Part shown: in pieces, positions 44,301-53,835 of the stretch
How the letters are laid out: each line of letters starts with the position of its first letter
How positions within the stretch are numbered: the first letter of the stretch is position 1
NCBI GenBank assembly: GCA_004293365.1
Contig: RDYN01000010.1
Span: 1-64,000, forward strand
Direction of reading: 5' to 3'
DNA from: Oscillatoriales cyanobacterium
Lineage (GTDB): Bacteria > Cyanobacteriota > Cyanobacteriia > Cyanobacteriales > Microcoleaceae
DNA: 64,000 nucleotides
Translations under genes and position numbers: made by a program
Notes under the pieces: model-generated
The model's database searches: none
What the model was told of the DNA's origin: nothing
Seen by the model: the letters and a program-made list of their open reading frames with translations, nothing else

Positions 44301-46345
44301 TGACTGAAGGGATAGCTTTCGACATCGACCACCGCATCTATTTTTCACCAGCAGAAATCCGGTACGTTAATTGTAAAGGTCAAGCTGTTAAAAACGAGTT
44401 GGGCAAAGTAGTGCGGCTTTTTGGCACGGAAATGGATATTACCGATCGCAAAAAATCAGAAATTGCTTTGCAAGAAAGCGAACAGCGATTTCGAGCTGTA
44501 TTTGAACAAGCGGCAATTGGCATTGTTAAAGTGTCGCCCGACGGTCATTTTTTGAAGGTCAATCAAGGCTTTTGCAAGATTGTCGGATACTCAGAATTGG
44601 AACTGAAAGCACGAAATGTTTGGGAGATTTCTCACCCGGAAGATGTAGCAGCAGATGTCGAGTCGCGCCAAAGACTGTTAGCTGGGGAAATTTTGAATTA
44701 TTCACTTGAGAAACGCTTTGTTCGCAAAGACTTTTCGTTTGTCTGGACTAACGTGACTGTATCTTTGGTGCGGGATGGGTTTGGGGAGCCGAGCTACTTA
44801 ATTGGTGTGATTGAAGATATTAGCGATCGCAAACTTGCCGAGGCGATATTGCGCCAGCAATTAAAGCGAGAACGCTTGGTGGTAGGGATGCTGGAACGCA
44901 TTCGCTCTTCTCTCAATTTAGAAGAAATATTGACAAAAGCTGTTGCTGAAGTACGGCATTTCTTGCAAACAGACCGGACAGTTATTTATCGTTTTAATCT
45001 TGATTGGAGCGGTTGTGTAGCTGTTGAGTCTGTGGATGAAAGTTGGCGGTCACTTCAGGGAATGACTATTAGCGATTCTTGCTTTAAAGACAGCTATGCT
45101 TCTGCTTACGAAAAAGGTCGCACTGTAGCTGTGGATGATATTTACAAAGCAGGTCTTTCTGAGTGCTACATTAATTTGTTAAGTCAATTTCAGGTGCGAG
45201 CTAATTTGGTAGTGCCGATTTTGCAAGGCGAGAAGTTGTGGGGATTGTTGATTGCTCACGAGTGCGCGAGCCGCCGCCGCTGGCTGGAAATTGAGGTGGA
45301 GTGTCTCAAACAAATTAGCGTGCAGTTGGCGATCGCGATCCAGCAATCGACGCTGTTCGAGCAAGCACAAACTGAAATTGCCGATCGCAAACAAGCCGAG
45401 TCAGCTTTGCAGGAATCGGAAGCGCGAGAACGTTCAAAAGCGCTAGAGTTGGAAGCAGCTATTAACAAACTCAGAACCACTCAAGCTCAGCTCGTTCAAA
45501 ATGAAAAAATGGTGAGTTTGGGTCAGTTAGTTGCTGGTGTCGCTCACGAAATTAATAACCCAGTTAGCTTTATTCACGGCAATCTCAGTCCGGCTAGACG
45601 TTACAGTTTAGACTTGCTGGAATTGATTAAAGTTTATCAGGATTACTGTCCTAATCCTCCGACCCAAGTGTGGGATAAAATTGATGAAATAGATTTGGAT
45701 TATATTGCTCAGGATTTCCCAAAATTGTTTAGTTCGATGCAAGTAGGAACGGAGCGAATTGTCGAGATTGTCAAATCCTTGCGTAATTTTTCCCGGTTGG
45801 ACGAGTCGGCTGGGAAGTCGGCGAACATTCACGAGGGAATTGACAGCACTTTGATGATTTTGCAAAATCGCTTGAAATCTCACAGCAGCCGTCCGGCGAT
45901 TGAGATAGTTAAAGATTACCAGTTATTGCCGCGGGTTGAATGTTTTCCGGGCGAGTTGAATCAGGTATTTATGAATATTTTGATTAATGCGATCGATGCT
46001 TTGGAAGAACGGGACAAGGGGCGGACGATCGAGGAGTGCGATCGGCATCCCAGTACGATCGCGATTCGCACTTATGAGACTGCTGGGGGCTTCGTAGCGG
46101 TATCTATTGCGGACAACGGGCGGGGGATACCGGAGTCGGTGCGATCGAGGCTGTTTGACCCGTTTTTCACGACTAAGCCTGTGGGCAAGGGCACGGGTTT
46201 GGGACTGTCGATTTCTCACTCGATTGTAGTCGATCGCCACGGCGGCAGATTGAGCTGTATTTCGACACTGGGAGAGGGATCGGAGTTTTTGATTGAAATT
46301 CCCGTGCGATCGAATTTAAGTGGTACGAGTTCAAATAACAGTTGA
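41327..46345 (+). CDS. giant kinase: REC-PASx8-GAF(DXCF)-HisKA-HATPase
   Basis: A 1672-residue paralogue of the 32672 kinase. Receiver (14-135, Asp68), eight PAS domains (starts near 147, 273, 397, 533, 665, 785, 929, 1047), a GAF (1188-1348), a short coiled coil, HisKA with His1407 in [13 protein letters not shown], and HATPase with [21 protein letters not shown] and GTGLGLSIS. The GAF has DSCF (Cys1252) and Cys1280 in LSECYINLL, spacing 28, with [11 protein letters not shown] and [10 protein letters not shown], so bilin binding and blue/green sensing are predicted. Unlike its paralogue it has no C-terminal receiver, so phosphate must pass to another protein; the stand-alone receiver at 48674 is a candidate. 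The last codons and stop lie in an AGTTGAC tandem repeat. Confidence 0.92.
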   Translation: MKSVFASTLTPACLKVLLVEDCAEDVEFIQELLSECRLGQLIETTNVVRLREAIEILSREIFDVILLDLSLPDSQKFNSFFRLQDFGINIPIVILTAADDEEVAVELIAAGAQDYLVKSQVDSRLLVRTLKCAIARQKRQAEWQKSQEKYPQVVDNIKEVVFDTNIAGKWTFLNPAWTKITGFTVDESLGNSCLSYIHADDQHQYLNLFRSPLENQETSCCYQIRYLTKNGEIRWVEVQEFLIFGENGAAQGTTGTINDITEKVLALSELEASKKFLNCTINAVADPIFLKNEERRWILLNDACCKLLGKPREELLGMSDYEFFPKEEADFFWEKDEQVFSTGEENETEEFFTDASGAKHILSTKKTVFDNPDGSKILVGIIRDITEDKRKQLALQETQARLQQIAANLPGIIYQFRLASDGKRYFPYISSGSRDLYELEPETIQQNPELMFSCIHPDDLPKIQESIVFSAANMQPWQQEWRAIVPSGKLKWMRGVSRPQRLDCPTVIGPEGDIVWEGIVLDITDLKQAEAALRESEARFRSLIENIPGAICRSLYDADWTMLFVSDELEAISGYAAGDFIHNNRLSFASIIDKADREMVDRTVRAAVDSKQPYHVEYRIVRADGAVRWVSQRGRATYNPEGLVLWLDGAIFDITPRKGAEMTLCLVTQAVDSASDAIAIADLDGCSIYHNQAFIQRYGYTVEELNNAGGPAVMYAKSQELRKLFKVLRKGLSWSSEIDLKAKNGEIIETQLRADCIKDSAGQQIGMMAIIADLTELKRAESALKFSQERLQLAVSGSSLGLWDWNIATGETYFDSQWKLMLGYADNEIENNFQGWENLLHPEDRMKAIESLNLYFEGGIKIYEFEFRMLNKAGNWQWILGMGKVVEYDEWGAPLRMTGTHKDISARVAAEAEKTQFIESLQQLTEQLQAAQKIARMGNWEFDIEAGIITWSAQVFRVYGRELNRPPTMEEILEQIHADDRERVTKALQKSVTEGIAFDIDHRIYFSPAEIRYVNCKGQAVKNELGKVVRLFGTEMDITDRKKSEIALQESEQRFRAVFEQAAIGIVKVSPDGHFLKVNQGFCKIVGYSELELKARNVWEISHPEDVAADVESRQRLLAGEILNYSLEKRFVRKDFSFVWTNVTVSLVRDGFGEPSYLIGVIEDISDRKLAEAILRQQLKRERLVVGMLERIRSSLNLEEILTKAVAEVRHFLQTDRTVIYRFNLDWSGCVAVESVDESWRSLQGMTISDSCFKDSYASAYEKGRTVAVDDIYKAGLSECYINLLSQFQVRANLVVPILQGEKLWGLLIAHECASRRRWLEIEVECLKQISVQLAIAIQQSTLFEQAQTEIADRKQAESALQESEARERSKALELEAAINKLRTTQAQLVQNEKMVSLGQLVAGVAHEINNPVSFIHGNLSPARRYSLDLLELIKVYQDYCPNPPTQVWDKIDEIDLDYIAQDFPKLFSSMQVGTERIVEIVKSLRNFSRLDESAGKSANIHEGIDSTLMILQNRLKSHSSRPAIEIVKDYQLLPRVECFPGELNQVFMNILINAIDALEERDKGRTIEECDRHPSTIAIRTYETAGGFVAVSIADNGRGIPESVRSRLFDPFFTTKPVGKGTGLGLSISHSIVVDRHGGRLSCISTLGEGSEFLIEIPVRSNLSGTSSNNS

Positions 46346-46374
46346 CAGTTGACAGTTGACAGTTGACAGTTGAG
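46338..46374. repeat. 7-bp tandem repeat (ACAGTTG), 5 copies
   Basis: The first unit supplies the stop codon (TGA, 46343-46345) and last codons of the giant kinase. A three-copy version is at 31944-31968. GTTATTTG-type repeats follow to 46415. Confidence 0.9.
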
Positions 46375-46417
46375 GGTTGTTATTGGTTATTGGTTATTTG
46401 TTATTTGTTATTTGTGA

Positions 46418-46543
46418 GATCGCAAATTAAAGAATTTACACTCGCCGATTGTGGAATGGGCGGGGGAGCCCGTTCTTTATGGACGGGCTCCCCCGCCCAT
46501 CCCACAAGAACAATAAAGATTGTAAGTTATTTAATTCTCATTC
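46418..46543. mobile_element. MITE-like element with 24-bp near-perfect hairpin
   Basis: Second copy of the inner element at 19013-19132. GATCGCAAATTAAAGAATTT on the left, a stem 46450-46473/46483-46506 with one mismatch, and TAAGTTATTTAATTCTCATT on the right. The loops and stem tops differ between copies while ends and stem base are conserved. Non-coding. A (CTTCTTC)n tract follows at about 46583-46621. Confidence 0.75.
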
Positions 46544-46619
46544 CTGAGTTGGTATCAATGCCCAATGCCCAATTACCAATTCCCTCTTCCTTCTTCCTTC
46601 TTCCTTCTTCCTTCTTCCT

Positions 46620-48281
46620 TCACATCAAAATCGGGGAAGATTCCGACTTGTTGCTGGCGTGACAAATACGATTTTTGCCTTCGGTTTTGGCTTGATAAAG
46701 GGCGCTGTCAGCACTGCGAATTAGGCTGTCAGGAGATTGCTGGGGAGAAGGAATCGCTGTGGCAATGCCGCAACTGAGGGTAACGCAGGAGTTAATTGAC
46801 GATCGCGCGTGGGGCAGTTGCAAGCTGGCGATGCGATCGAAAATTTTCCGGGCGACAATGTTTGCCCCTTCAGCGCTGGTGTTGGGCAGCACTACGGCAA
46901 ATTCTTCGCCGCCGTAGCGGGCTGCCAAATCCCCAGCCCGCTTGGCACAAGAGGCGATCGCCCCGGCAACTTGACGCAAACAATCGTCGCCGCCGAGGTG
47001 CCCGTAAAAGTCGTTATAAAGTTTAAAAAAGTCGATGTCAAACATAATTAAAGACAGCGGCAGTTCCTCTCTTGCCAATCTGCGCCACTCTAACATCAAA
47101 ACGCGATCGAACTGGCGGCGGTTGGCAATGCCCGTCAGTCCGTCAGTAGTTGCCAGTTCCTGCAATTTTTGATTGGCTATTGCTAGCTGGCGGTAAAGTT
47201 GAGATTGTTCGATCGCGATCGCCACTTGATTCGCCAAGTGCTGTAAAAAATCTATTTCCCACTGCTGCCATTCTCTCGCCTCGCTGCAATTGTATGCTGT
47301 CAGCATTCCCCACAAACTATTGCGATTTTCACTTACCAAATCCGGCGCACTTTTTCCCTGCGCCTGCGGTTTGCCAACAGCCGGCAGCGAGATATAATTT
47401 TCGGCTGCATCTTGATTTTTTTCGGCTTCCCAAACAGGGCATTGTAGTCTTTTGTTTACCGTTTCCCAGTCGCCAGATTGCCAAATTGGCACGCTTAAAA
47501 CTGCTGCAATTTCACAATCTGCCAGCAATTCTTTGCAACTGCCAGATAAGGCGGCAGTGCTGACATCTGCTATTGCTTGTACCGACTGGGATTCTACCAA
47601 AACAAAGCATGACACCGCCAAAGCAGCACTAATATTTTGGTTGTCAATATAACCGTCTGGCAAACCGTCACCTGCAACGATCGCACCTTTTTGGTCTTCC
47701 CCGTCAAATTGAGACGCCCAATCCTGACAGCGATAAATTAAAACCCGGTCTGTTTTGAGAAATTGGCGCACTTCTGCGACGGTACTTTGGAGAATGCTGG
47801 AGGCGTCTATGGACGATCGAATATGTTCGATCATTTGTCCCAACAGCCGCTCTCGGATCGCCTGCTGCCGCAATTTTTCTTCGACTTGCTGCCGTTCGAT
47901 CGCGTAATGGATTGCGCGCACCAGCAGAGTTCTCTGAAATCTTCCCTTTACCAAACAATCCTGAGCGCCCGAGCGCAATACCGACAGCGCCGTATTTTCA
48001 TCGTTGATATCCGTCAGCACCACAACCGGCACTGTGGGCGATCGGGCTTTCAAGACGGCGAGATCCTCACTTCCCCCCAAGCTGTCTGACACTGACAAAT
48101 CTAACAGTACGGCGTCAAACTTTTCTGCTTCCAGACACGCGAGTCCCATCTCCAGAGACTTAACAGTTTCGAGGCGAAACATAGACTCGCTGAATGACCC
48201 TAAAAGGTCTTCGATCAGCGTCGCATCTGCCAGATCGTCCTCAACTAACAAAATTTTCAGAGATTGGTTACGTGTTAACAC
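46620..48281 (-). CDS. diguanylate cyclase: REC-GAF-GGDEF
   Basis: A 553-residue enzyme predicted to make c-di-GMP. Receiver with Asp61 (AVLLDLSVSDS), a GAF domain (about 150-370), and a GGDEF domain starting DGLTGIANRRQFDRV with active site GGEEF (457-461) and an inhibitory RxxD site RAGD (448-451) at the canonical five-residue distance. It should be active and product-inhibited. The GAF resembles cyanobacteriochrome GAFs in its end (LWGMLTAYNCSEAREW, QVAIAIEQSQLY) and has cysteines in VSCF and SGSCKELL, 24 apart, but lacks the DXCF Asp and the CH/CY pair, so bilin binding is doubtful. It is the only recognisable output domain of the island. The stop is close to a CTTCTTC microsatellite. Confidence 0.92.
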   Translation of the reverse strand: MLTRNQSLKILLVEDDLADATLIEDLLGSFSESMFRLETVKSLEMGLACLEAEKFDAVLLDLSVSDSLGGSEDLAVLKARSPTVPVVVLTDINDENTALSVLRSGAQDCLVKGRFQRTLLVRAIHYAIERQQVEEKLRQQAIRERLLGQMIEHIRSSIDASSILQSTVAEVRQFLKTDRVLIYRCQDWASQFDGEDQKGAIVAGDGLPDGYIDNQNISAALAVSCFVLVESQSVQAIADVSTAALSGSCKELLADCEIAAVLSVPIWQSGDWETVNKRLQCPVWEAEKNQDAAENYISLPAVGKPQAQGKSAPDLVSENRNSLWGMLTAYNCSEAREWQQWEIDFLQHLANQVAIAIEQSQLYRQLAIANQKLQELATTDGLTGIANRRQFDRVLMLEWRRLAREELPLSLIMFDIDFFKLYNDFYGHLGGDDCLRQVAGAIASCAKRAGDLAARYGGEEFAVVLPNTSAEGANIVARKIFDRIASLQLPHARSSINSCVTLSCGIATAIPSPQQSPDSLIRSADSALYQAKTEGKNRICHASNKSESSPILM

Positions 48282-48471
48282 AACTATAGCGTTGGGAGCG
48301 GGTTGAAGGAAACTTTTTGGTTTTGAGAGCGATATGGGCGATCGGCACTAAACAACAATAATATCTTCTAGCGGCGGGTTTAACCCGGATCTTTAACTAG
48401 CAGCCAGTGGAGCGCTGCTCTCGCCCACCCTCCCCATCAGCCAGTTTATTTGTACATACCTACTTATTTGC

Positions 48472-48619
48472 GATCGGGCTAATATGTCCCAATACGCGAT
48501 TATTAACACTATTTATTCCCCGGAGATACCCCTAAATCCCCCTTAAGAAGGGGGACGAAAAAGAATATTCTTGTCCCCCCCTTAAGAAGGGGGGTTAGGG
48601 GGGATCGGGCTAATATGTC
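48472..48619. repeat. GATCCCCC-family element flanked by a 17-bp direct repeat
   Basis: The palindromic element spans 48525-48606 (GATACCCCTAAATCCCCC to GGTTAGGGGGGATC). The 17-mer GATCGGGCTAATATGTC occurs at 48472-48488 and again at 48603-48619. It fills the middle of the 392-bp gap 48282-48673; otherwise that gap is featureless. Confidence 0.85.
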
Positions 48620-48673
48620 GGTCTATCAAATTCAGTTTACACTCAAACTATCGATCTAGCCATCAATTAAAGC

Positions 48674-49141
48674 TTACAGATCCGCGGGCGGGAGCGAAAC
48701 GATTTCAAACCAATACTGGCATAAAGTCTTCATTACTTCAACCAATCCTTGAAAAGTGACTGGTTTAGATATAAAAGAATTCGCGCCCAACCGATAGCAA
48801 AGCAAGATATCTCCGCTGCGGTGCGACGTTGTGAGAATCACCACCGGAATTTGTTGAAACTGGGGGTCAGATCTGATCGAAATTAGTGCTTCTCGCCCGT
48901 CAAGCCTCGGCATATTCAGATCCAAAAGTATCAGGTCTGGTCGCTGCCAACTGCTGCCACCAGCATATTGACCGCGACGGTACAAATAGTCTAACACTTG
49001 TTCTCCATTTTCTACAAATTCGCTTCTAATTGCTAATCGAACTTCTCCCAGTGCTTCCTCCACCAAAAAGCGCGTGTCCTCGTCATCGTTTGCTATTAAA
49101 AGAGTAAATTTCTTCGGAGAAGTTTTATTTGGATAATTCAC
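48674..49141 (-). CDS. single-domain response regulator (Rcp1-like)
   Basis: A 155-residue receiver without an output domain. LLIANDDEDTRFLVEEAL holds the acidic pocket, RPDLILLDLNMPRLDGREAL the phospho-acceptor Asp, VVILTTSHRSGDI the Thr/Ser switch and NSFISKPVTFQGL the Lys. The insertion LDYLYRRGQYAGGSSWQRPD is typical of receivers that partner with cyanobacterial phytochromes (Rcp1 type). It is a good candidate acceptor for the nearby kinases that lack a C-terminal receiver. ATG 49141. Confidence 0.93.
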   Translation of the reverse strand: MNYPNKTSPKKFTLLIANDDEDTRFLVEEALGEVRLAIRSEFVENGEQVLDYLYRRGQYAGGSSWQRPDLILLDLNMPRLDGREALISIRSDPQFQQIPVVILTTSHRSGDILLCYRLGANSFISKPVTFQGLVEVMKTLCQYWFEIVSLPPADL

Positions 49142-49625
49142 GGCTTTGTCTCACTACCAACGGATTTTGTGAGGCGGCGGGACTTGGAGCAGTGTCGGAT
49201 TGCAAGCATTGCATCTGTTGCCATCATCCGGCAAATCATGCCGACCGCACTGAATTTGTGTTGCAGAAATTTGCGGTTTTGCATGATTCGCATAGGTTTG
49301 CGAATCATACTTGTTTCACTTGGCAGTTTGTCCGAGAACCTGCAAGCTGCAAACACATCACAAATGCTTGCGGGCGAACTACTAAGGAAACTACAGCATC
49401 CCAAAGCAAGATGCTCTGGATAAAGTTGAAACAAACTGACAAGTCGGGCGCACCGCTGATTTTTAATTTGTATAGAGATCGAGGTAATAGATTTATACTG
49501 ATGGATTTTTAGCTCGATGTCATCAGTGAATATGCTACACTTTCTGAGGATGCGTGTAAAGAAACGATAAAGATATTTATAGTTTAAGTAAATGACTGGT
49601 GACTGCTCCATGCCGACTGCTGACT
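49142..49625. other. 484-bp spacer with a 10-bp-stem hairpin
   Basis: ATGATTCGCA (49283-49292) and TGCGAATCAT (49299-49308) form a hairpin about 140 bp upstream of the receiver gene. Long frames exist on both strands (e.g. 49138-49629 minus), but their composition is unlike a conserved protein and they overlap each other, so I call no gene. Confidence 0.55.
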
Positions 49626-51533
49626 TCACTGTGCAACAGGAATAGAAAAATAAAAAGTCGAGCCTCTATCGGGTGCTGATTCTACCCAAAGGCGGCCGCC
49701 GTGCCGATCGACAATTCTTTGACAAATCGCTAAACCGATACCTGTTCCAGAATACTCTGTTTGGGTGTGCAAGCGTTGAAAAATCTGAAAAATACGCGAA
49801 TGGTACTGTTCGGCAATGCCAATACCGTTGTCCTGCACCGAAAACACCCAGTTATCCCCCTGACGCGCAGCGCCCACCTGCACCACCGGCGCGGAGCTGC
49901 TGCGGTATTTAATGGCATTGCCAATTAAATTTTGAAACAGTTGCAGCAGTTGAAAACTGTCACCTGTTACCCTGGGCAAATCGCCCCTAGTTACAGAAGC
50001 TTGATTCTTGCCAATAGCCAACTGCAAATTAGCGCAAGCATCCTCAAAAACCTGATTGCAATCTATCAGCTCAAAAGGTTTCTGGCTCCGACCGACTCGC
50101 GAATACTCCAGCAAGTCATCAATCAGCGCCTGCATCCGCACGCAAGAATTAACAATATTGGCGGCAAATTTATTCCCCAGGGCATCAAGTTGCTTGTGAG
50201 AGCGCCGTTCTAATAGTTGAGCGTAGCCCGCAATCGTACCCAAAGGTGCTTGCAAATCGTGAGAAGCCACGTAGGCAAACTGTTCGAGTTCGGCATTAGA
50301 ACGAGTCAGTTCTAAAGCATAACGGGTTTGAGTTTCTAAACTCGCTTGCAGCAATTCTTGTACCAACTTGCGCTCGGAAATATCCTCGATCGCACAAATC
50401 AAATATTGCGCGGTTCCCCCAGCATCGCGCATTACCGAAACAGTAACATTCGCCCAGCACACTTCCCGATCTTTGCAGATCAAACGCTTTTCCCGAGAAA
50501 AAGTTTGAATTTCCCCGGATAGCAGCAACCGCACGCATTCTAGGCCAGCTTCGATGTCATCCGGGTGAGTAATTGCCTGCCAATCAAGCTGCAACAATTC
50601 CGATTCTGCATAGCGGACAATTTGGCAAAAGCCGGGATTTACTCGCAAAAATTCACCCAAAAGAGTGGTTTTAGCGATGCCGACTGCTGCTTGCTCGAAT
50701 ATCGCGCGGAAACGTTCCTCGCTTTCTCGCAGGGCAATTTCTGCTCGTTTGCGATCGGTGATATTGCGAAATGTGACTGCCAGACCGTCGTTTAATTTAA
50801 CCGCGACAATGTGCAGCCAAGCACTTGTATCTCGATCGTGTTCGTAATAAAATTCTTGGTCTACAGTTTCCCCGGTTTCTACCACAGAAACGTACAAATC
50901 AAATAACCCATTATTGCGAATTTCGGGAATTTCTGCCAACAAATGATTGCCAACTCTCGCATTTAATGGCCTACCCGAAATATTGTTGGCAGCAGGGTTG
51001 ACTAACAGCCACTGGAAATCTACAATCTTTCCCTGACTGTTGCGGAGGGCAGAATAAGCCACCACACCGTCTAAGGAACTATTTAAGATGCTAGCAAGCA
51101 GCGACTGCGACTGTTGCAGTTGAGTGTTTTGCTCTTTTAGTTGCTGTTGCAGTTTTTGCAAGCAGACTTGCTTGTCGATGCGCGCTAAAACTTCTTCTAC
51201 TTGAAATGGCTTGAGAATATAGTCGGCGCCGCCCACTCGAAAAGCTTGTAATTTATCATTAATCTCATCTAATACACTTAAAAAAATCACCGGAATTTGT
51301 TCAGTTTTCGGTGTCGCTTTCAGTCTCCGACAAACTTCATAACCGTTCATTTCCGGCATTCTGATGTCGAGCAAAATTAAATCGGGGCAATGGGCGATCG
51401 CAGCCTTCAACGCCAGTTTACCGCAAATAGCCCGACAAACTTGATACCCCTGGCCTGTTAGCAGCTCGGATAAGAACCGCAGATTGCTCGGTTGGTCGTC
51501 AACCACCAATACTTTAATTCCGCTATTATCCAT
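49626..51533 (-). CDS. hybrid kinase REC-PAS-PAS-HisKA-HATPase, 635 aa
   Basis: Receiver with Asp56 (CPDLILLDIRMPEMNG), coiled coil, PAS about 140-265 (SILNSSLDGVVAYS), PAS about 270-395 (ESEERFRAIFEQAAVGIAKT, similar to the last PAS of the kinase at 41327), then a phytochrome-type kinase core with His425 in VASHDLQAPLGTIAGY and a HATPase with NLIGNAIKYR, DNGIGIAEQYHSRIFQIFQRLH and GTGIGLAICQRIV. Its ATG immediately follows the stop of the upstream gene (TAAATG, no gap), so it is translated in tandem with the 51534 kinase. Confidence 0.93.
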   Translation of the reverse strand: MDNSGIKVLVVDDQPSNLRFLSELLTGQGYQVCRAICGKLALKAAIAHCPDLILLDIRMPEMNGYEVCRRLKATPKTEQIPVIFLSVLDEINDKLQAFRVGGADYILKPFQVEEVLARIDKQVCLQKLQQQLKEQNTQLQQSQSLLASILNSSLDGVVAYSALRNSQGKIVDFQWLLVNPAANNISGRPLNARVGNHLLAEIPEIRNNGLFDLYVSVVETGETVDQEFYYEHDRDTSAWLHIVAVKLNDGLAVTFRNITDRKRAEIALRESEERFRAIFEQAAVGIAKTTLLGEFLRVNPGFCQIVRYAESELLQLDWQAITHPDDIEAGLECVRLLLSGEIQTFSREKRLICKDREVCWANVTVSVMRDAGGTAQYLICAIEDISERKLVQELLQASLETQTRYALELTRSNAELEQFAYVASHDLQAPLGTIAGYAQLLERRSHKQLDALGNKFAANIVNSCVRMQALIDDLLEYSRVGRSQKPFELIDCNQVFEDACANLQLAIGKNQASVTRGDLPRVTGDSFQLLQLFQNLIGNAIKYRSSSAPVVQVGAARQGDNWVFSVQDNGIGIAEQYHSRIFQIFQRLHTQTEYSGTGIGLAICQRIVDRHGGRLWVESAPDRGSTFYFSIPVAQ

Positions 51534-53471
51534 TTATTGTAAAATCGATTGAGTTAAATCCATTATCCTGTCGAGTCGGTAATCTGCCAGCAAATCTTTT
51601 AAAGCCTCAGCTAAAGTTGGATGAGTTTCCGAAATGCGATCGACAATTTGAATCGCCAGCTCTTCATCCACATCATTAACTGCATCGTAGAGTTCCTGCA
51701 CCCAACTTCGAGGCATCTGAGCCAGCAGCGGCGAGAAAAATGAATCTGGTTTTTCGCTCACAAAATAACGCCGTAAAGCCCCCACAGGAAGCGCGGGCAA
51801 TTCTTGATAAATATAGCGCACTCCCAAGTAAGAAGCCATCTTATCAAAGAGGAGTTGTTCTTGAAAAGGTTTCCGCACAAAATCGTCGCAACCTGCAGCG
51901 ATAATTTCGCCTTTTCTTTCCTCAAAAGTGCTAGCAGTCAGAGCAATAATTACAGTTCGCCGCCCAGTTTGTTTCTCTTTAGCTCTAATTTGTCTGACAG
52001 CTTCAAAACCGTCCATTACAGGCATTCGCGTATCCAGCCAAATTAAATCAGGGTGCCAACTTTCCCAAAGTTCAACAGCTTGGAGGCCGTTTTCGGCTTC
52101 TCGGACTTCAAAACCAATTGGTTGCAGCATTTTCACCAGCAGCAGCCGATTTTCTTGATTGTCGTCAACTGCTAAAATCCGATAAACCGGTTGATCTGGT
52201 TCTAGTGCGATCGCCCGCTGCAATGTCACCACTGTTATTTCAGACGAAGTAGCGGGAAATACGCGGATATTAAATTTAAAACTGGTTCCCTCACCTAAAA
52301 CACTGTCTACCTCAATATCTCCGCCCATTATCTCTACATATTTTTTAGTAATTGTCAAACCCAATCCCGTACCGTCAGCCGCTTGTTTGCCCGCTTCTGT
52401 TTGCACGAAAGCCTCAAATAACTTCTCAATTTCTGCTGTTGCTATGCCAACTCCCCTGTCTTCAACTTCAAACAAAATAAAATAGGAATCGTCCGAGGGA
52501 GAATTAGGATTAATCTCCGATTGGGCGGGCTGCTGGTTGGCTTGCACGCTGGCGCGCAGCCAAATACTGCCGCAGTTTGGTGTAAACTTTATGGCATTTC
52601 CCAGCAAATTAATCAAACATACGCGCAGCTTTTTTTCATCAGTTTTGATGTATTGGGGAACATTCGGCTGCACGGAAAATCTTAGTTGCAAATTTTTGGT
52701 TTCAGCTTTGATTTGAAACATCTCTTCGAGAGTGTCGAGGACTTGATAAAGGTCAAAGCTGCGTTCATCTAAGCCAATGATCCCGGCTTCTATTTTGGAC
52801 AAATCTAAAACATCGTTAATTAATTCCAGCAAATGTTGACCGCTGCGGTTGATAATTCGGAGATTTTCAATATTTTCGTGGCCCAGGGAAGAGTCGCGGC
52901 TCATGACTTGGGTAAAACCCAGGATGGCGTTCAGGGGAGTCCGCAATTCGTGGCTCATGTTGGCAACGAATTGACTTTTTGCGAGCGATGCAGCGGCTGC
53001 GGCTTCTTCGGCTTTTTTGCGTTCTATGATTTCTTGTTGCAGTTCGGTATTGCGATCGATCAATTGTTTTTTCAGTCTTTGGATAGTCAGTTGATGTTCG
53101 AGTCTGGCTAAAACTTCTGCTACATGAAACGGTTTTGTGATAAAGTCTACTCCTCCTACTTTAAAGGCGGTTACTTTGTCCAATACTTCATCTAAAGCGC
53201 TAATAAAAATAACGGGAATTTCTGATGTTTTCGGATCGACCTTGAGCTGCGTGCAGACTTCGTAGCCGTCCATTTCCGGCATTTTGATGTCGAGCAAAAT
53301 CAAATCGGGAGAACCCGAGCGCGCGGCTCTGATTGCCATTTTGCCGTTAATTACGCCCCGGACTTTGTAGCCGCGATCCGACAGCGTTGCTGATAAAACT
53401 TGCAAATTTTCGGGAGTGTCATCAACAATTAATATGTTGCCTTTATTCTCTTCTGTTTGATTGGTGGTCAT
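51534..53471 (-). CDS. hybrid kinase REC-HisKA-HATPase-REC, 645 aa
   Basis: Receiver with Asp61 (SPDLILLDIKMPEMDG), coiled coil (130-165), HisKA with His174 in NMSHELRTPLNAILGF, HATPase (NLLGNAIKFT, EDRGVGIATAEIEKLFEAFVQT, GTGLGLTITKKYVEIMGG), second receiver with Asp480 (LIWLDTRMPVMDG), and a 75-residue helical tail (MPRSWVQELYDAVNDVDEEL) also seen in the 53836 kinase. It has no sensory domain, so input probably comes through the first receiver. Encoded directly upstream of the 49626 kinase. Confidence 0.94.
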   Translation of the reverse strand: MTTNQTEENKGNILIVDDTPENLQVLSATLSDRGYKVRGVINGKMAIRAARSGSPDLILLDIKMPEMDGYEVCTQLKVDPKTSEIPVIFISALDEVLDKVTAFKVGGVDFITKPFHVAEVLARLEHQLTIQRLKKQLIDRNTELQQEIIERKKAEEAAAAASLAKSQFVANMSHELRTPLNAILGFTQVMSRDSSLGHENIENLRIINRSGQHLLELINDVLDLSKIEAGIIGLDERSFDLYQVLDTLEEMFQIKAETKNLQLRFSVQPNVPQYIKTDEKKLRVCLINLLGNAIKFTPNCGSIWLRASVQANQQPAQSEINPNSPSDDSYFILFEVEDRGVGIATAEIEKLFEAFVQTEAGKQAADGTGLGLTITKKYVEIMGGDIEVDSVLGEGTSFKFNIRVFPATSSEITVVTLQRAIALEPDQPVYRILAVDDNQENRLLLVKMLQPIGFEVREAENGLQAVELWESWHPDLIWLDTRMPVMDGFEAVRQIRAKEKQTGRRTVIIALTASTFEERKGEIIAAGCDDFVRKPFQEQLLFDKMASYLGVRYIYQELPALPVGALRRYFVSEKPDSFFSPLLAQMPRSWVQELYDAVNDVDEELAIQIVDRISETHPTLAEALKDLLADYRLDRIMDLTQSILQ

Positions 53472-53835
53472 TGATGGCTATTTTTTGTTAAATTGATAAT
53501 TGCTGAAATTATGAAAACCGATTAACTGGTTATTATAGCACTCGCTCCTGAATCAACTACTTGTATATTTACAGAACTTACGCACACAAACCCAATAAAC
53601 CGGGTTTTTGTAAGCGGATAGGACTAAGATCAAAAAGTGGTTTGACGCGCAGATTTGAGCGGTAAGGTGCGCATTGCGCACCCTACATAGGTAAGGTGCG
53701 CATTGCGCACCCTACATAATACCGGTTCTACGTCCAAGACTGAAATAGTCGATCGACCTCAACCATCAACAATCCCCAACCCGCCCCTCTCCCCTCTTCC
53801 TTCTTCCTTCTTCCTTCTTCCTTCTTCCTTCTTCT
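53472..53835. other. 364-bp spacer
   Basis: Contains an AAACCGGGTTTTT half-palindrome near 53.6 kb, a 29-bp direct repeat (53661-53718) and a TTCTTCC microsatellite (about 53794-53832) running up to the stop of the next gene. No gene. Confidence 0.7.
53661..53718. repeat. 29-bp palindromic unit, two perfect tandem copies
   Basis: GGTAAGGTGCGCATTGCGCA continuing CCCTACATA, twice without spacer. Each copy contains the palindrome GGTGCGCATTGCGCACC (one unpaired centre). Probably a dispersed repetitive palindrome. Confidence 0.9.

Noticed and set aside
49138-49629. 163-codon minus-strand frame between receiver and kinase
   Set aside because: No family likeness, odd composition, overlaps the start of the receiver gene and a competing plus-strand frame.
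51534-51760. HPt domain at the end of the hybrid kinase
   Set aside because: The tail is helical, but its homologue in the 53836 kinase has no histidine, so it cannot be a phosphotransfer domain in general.
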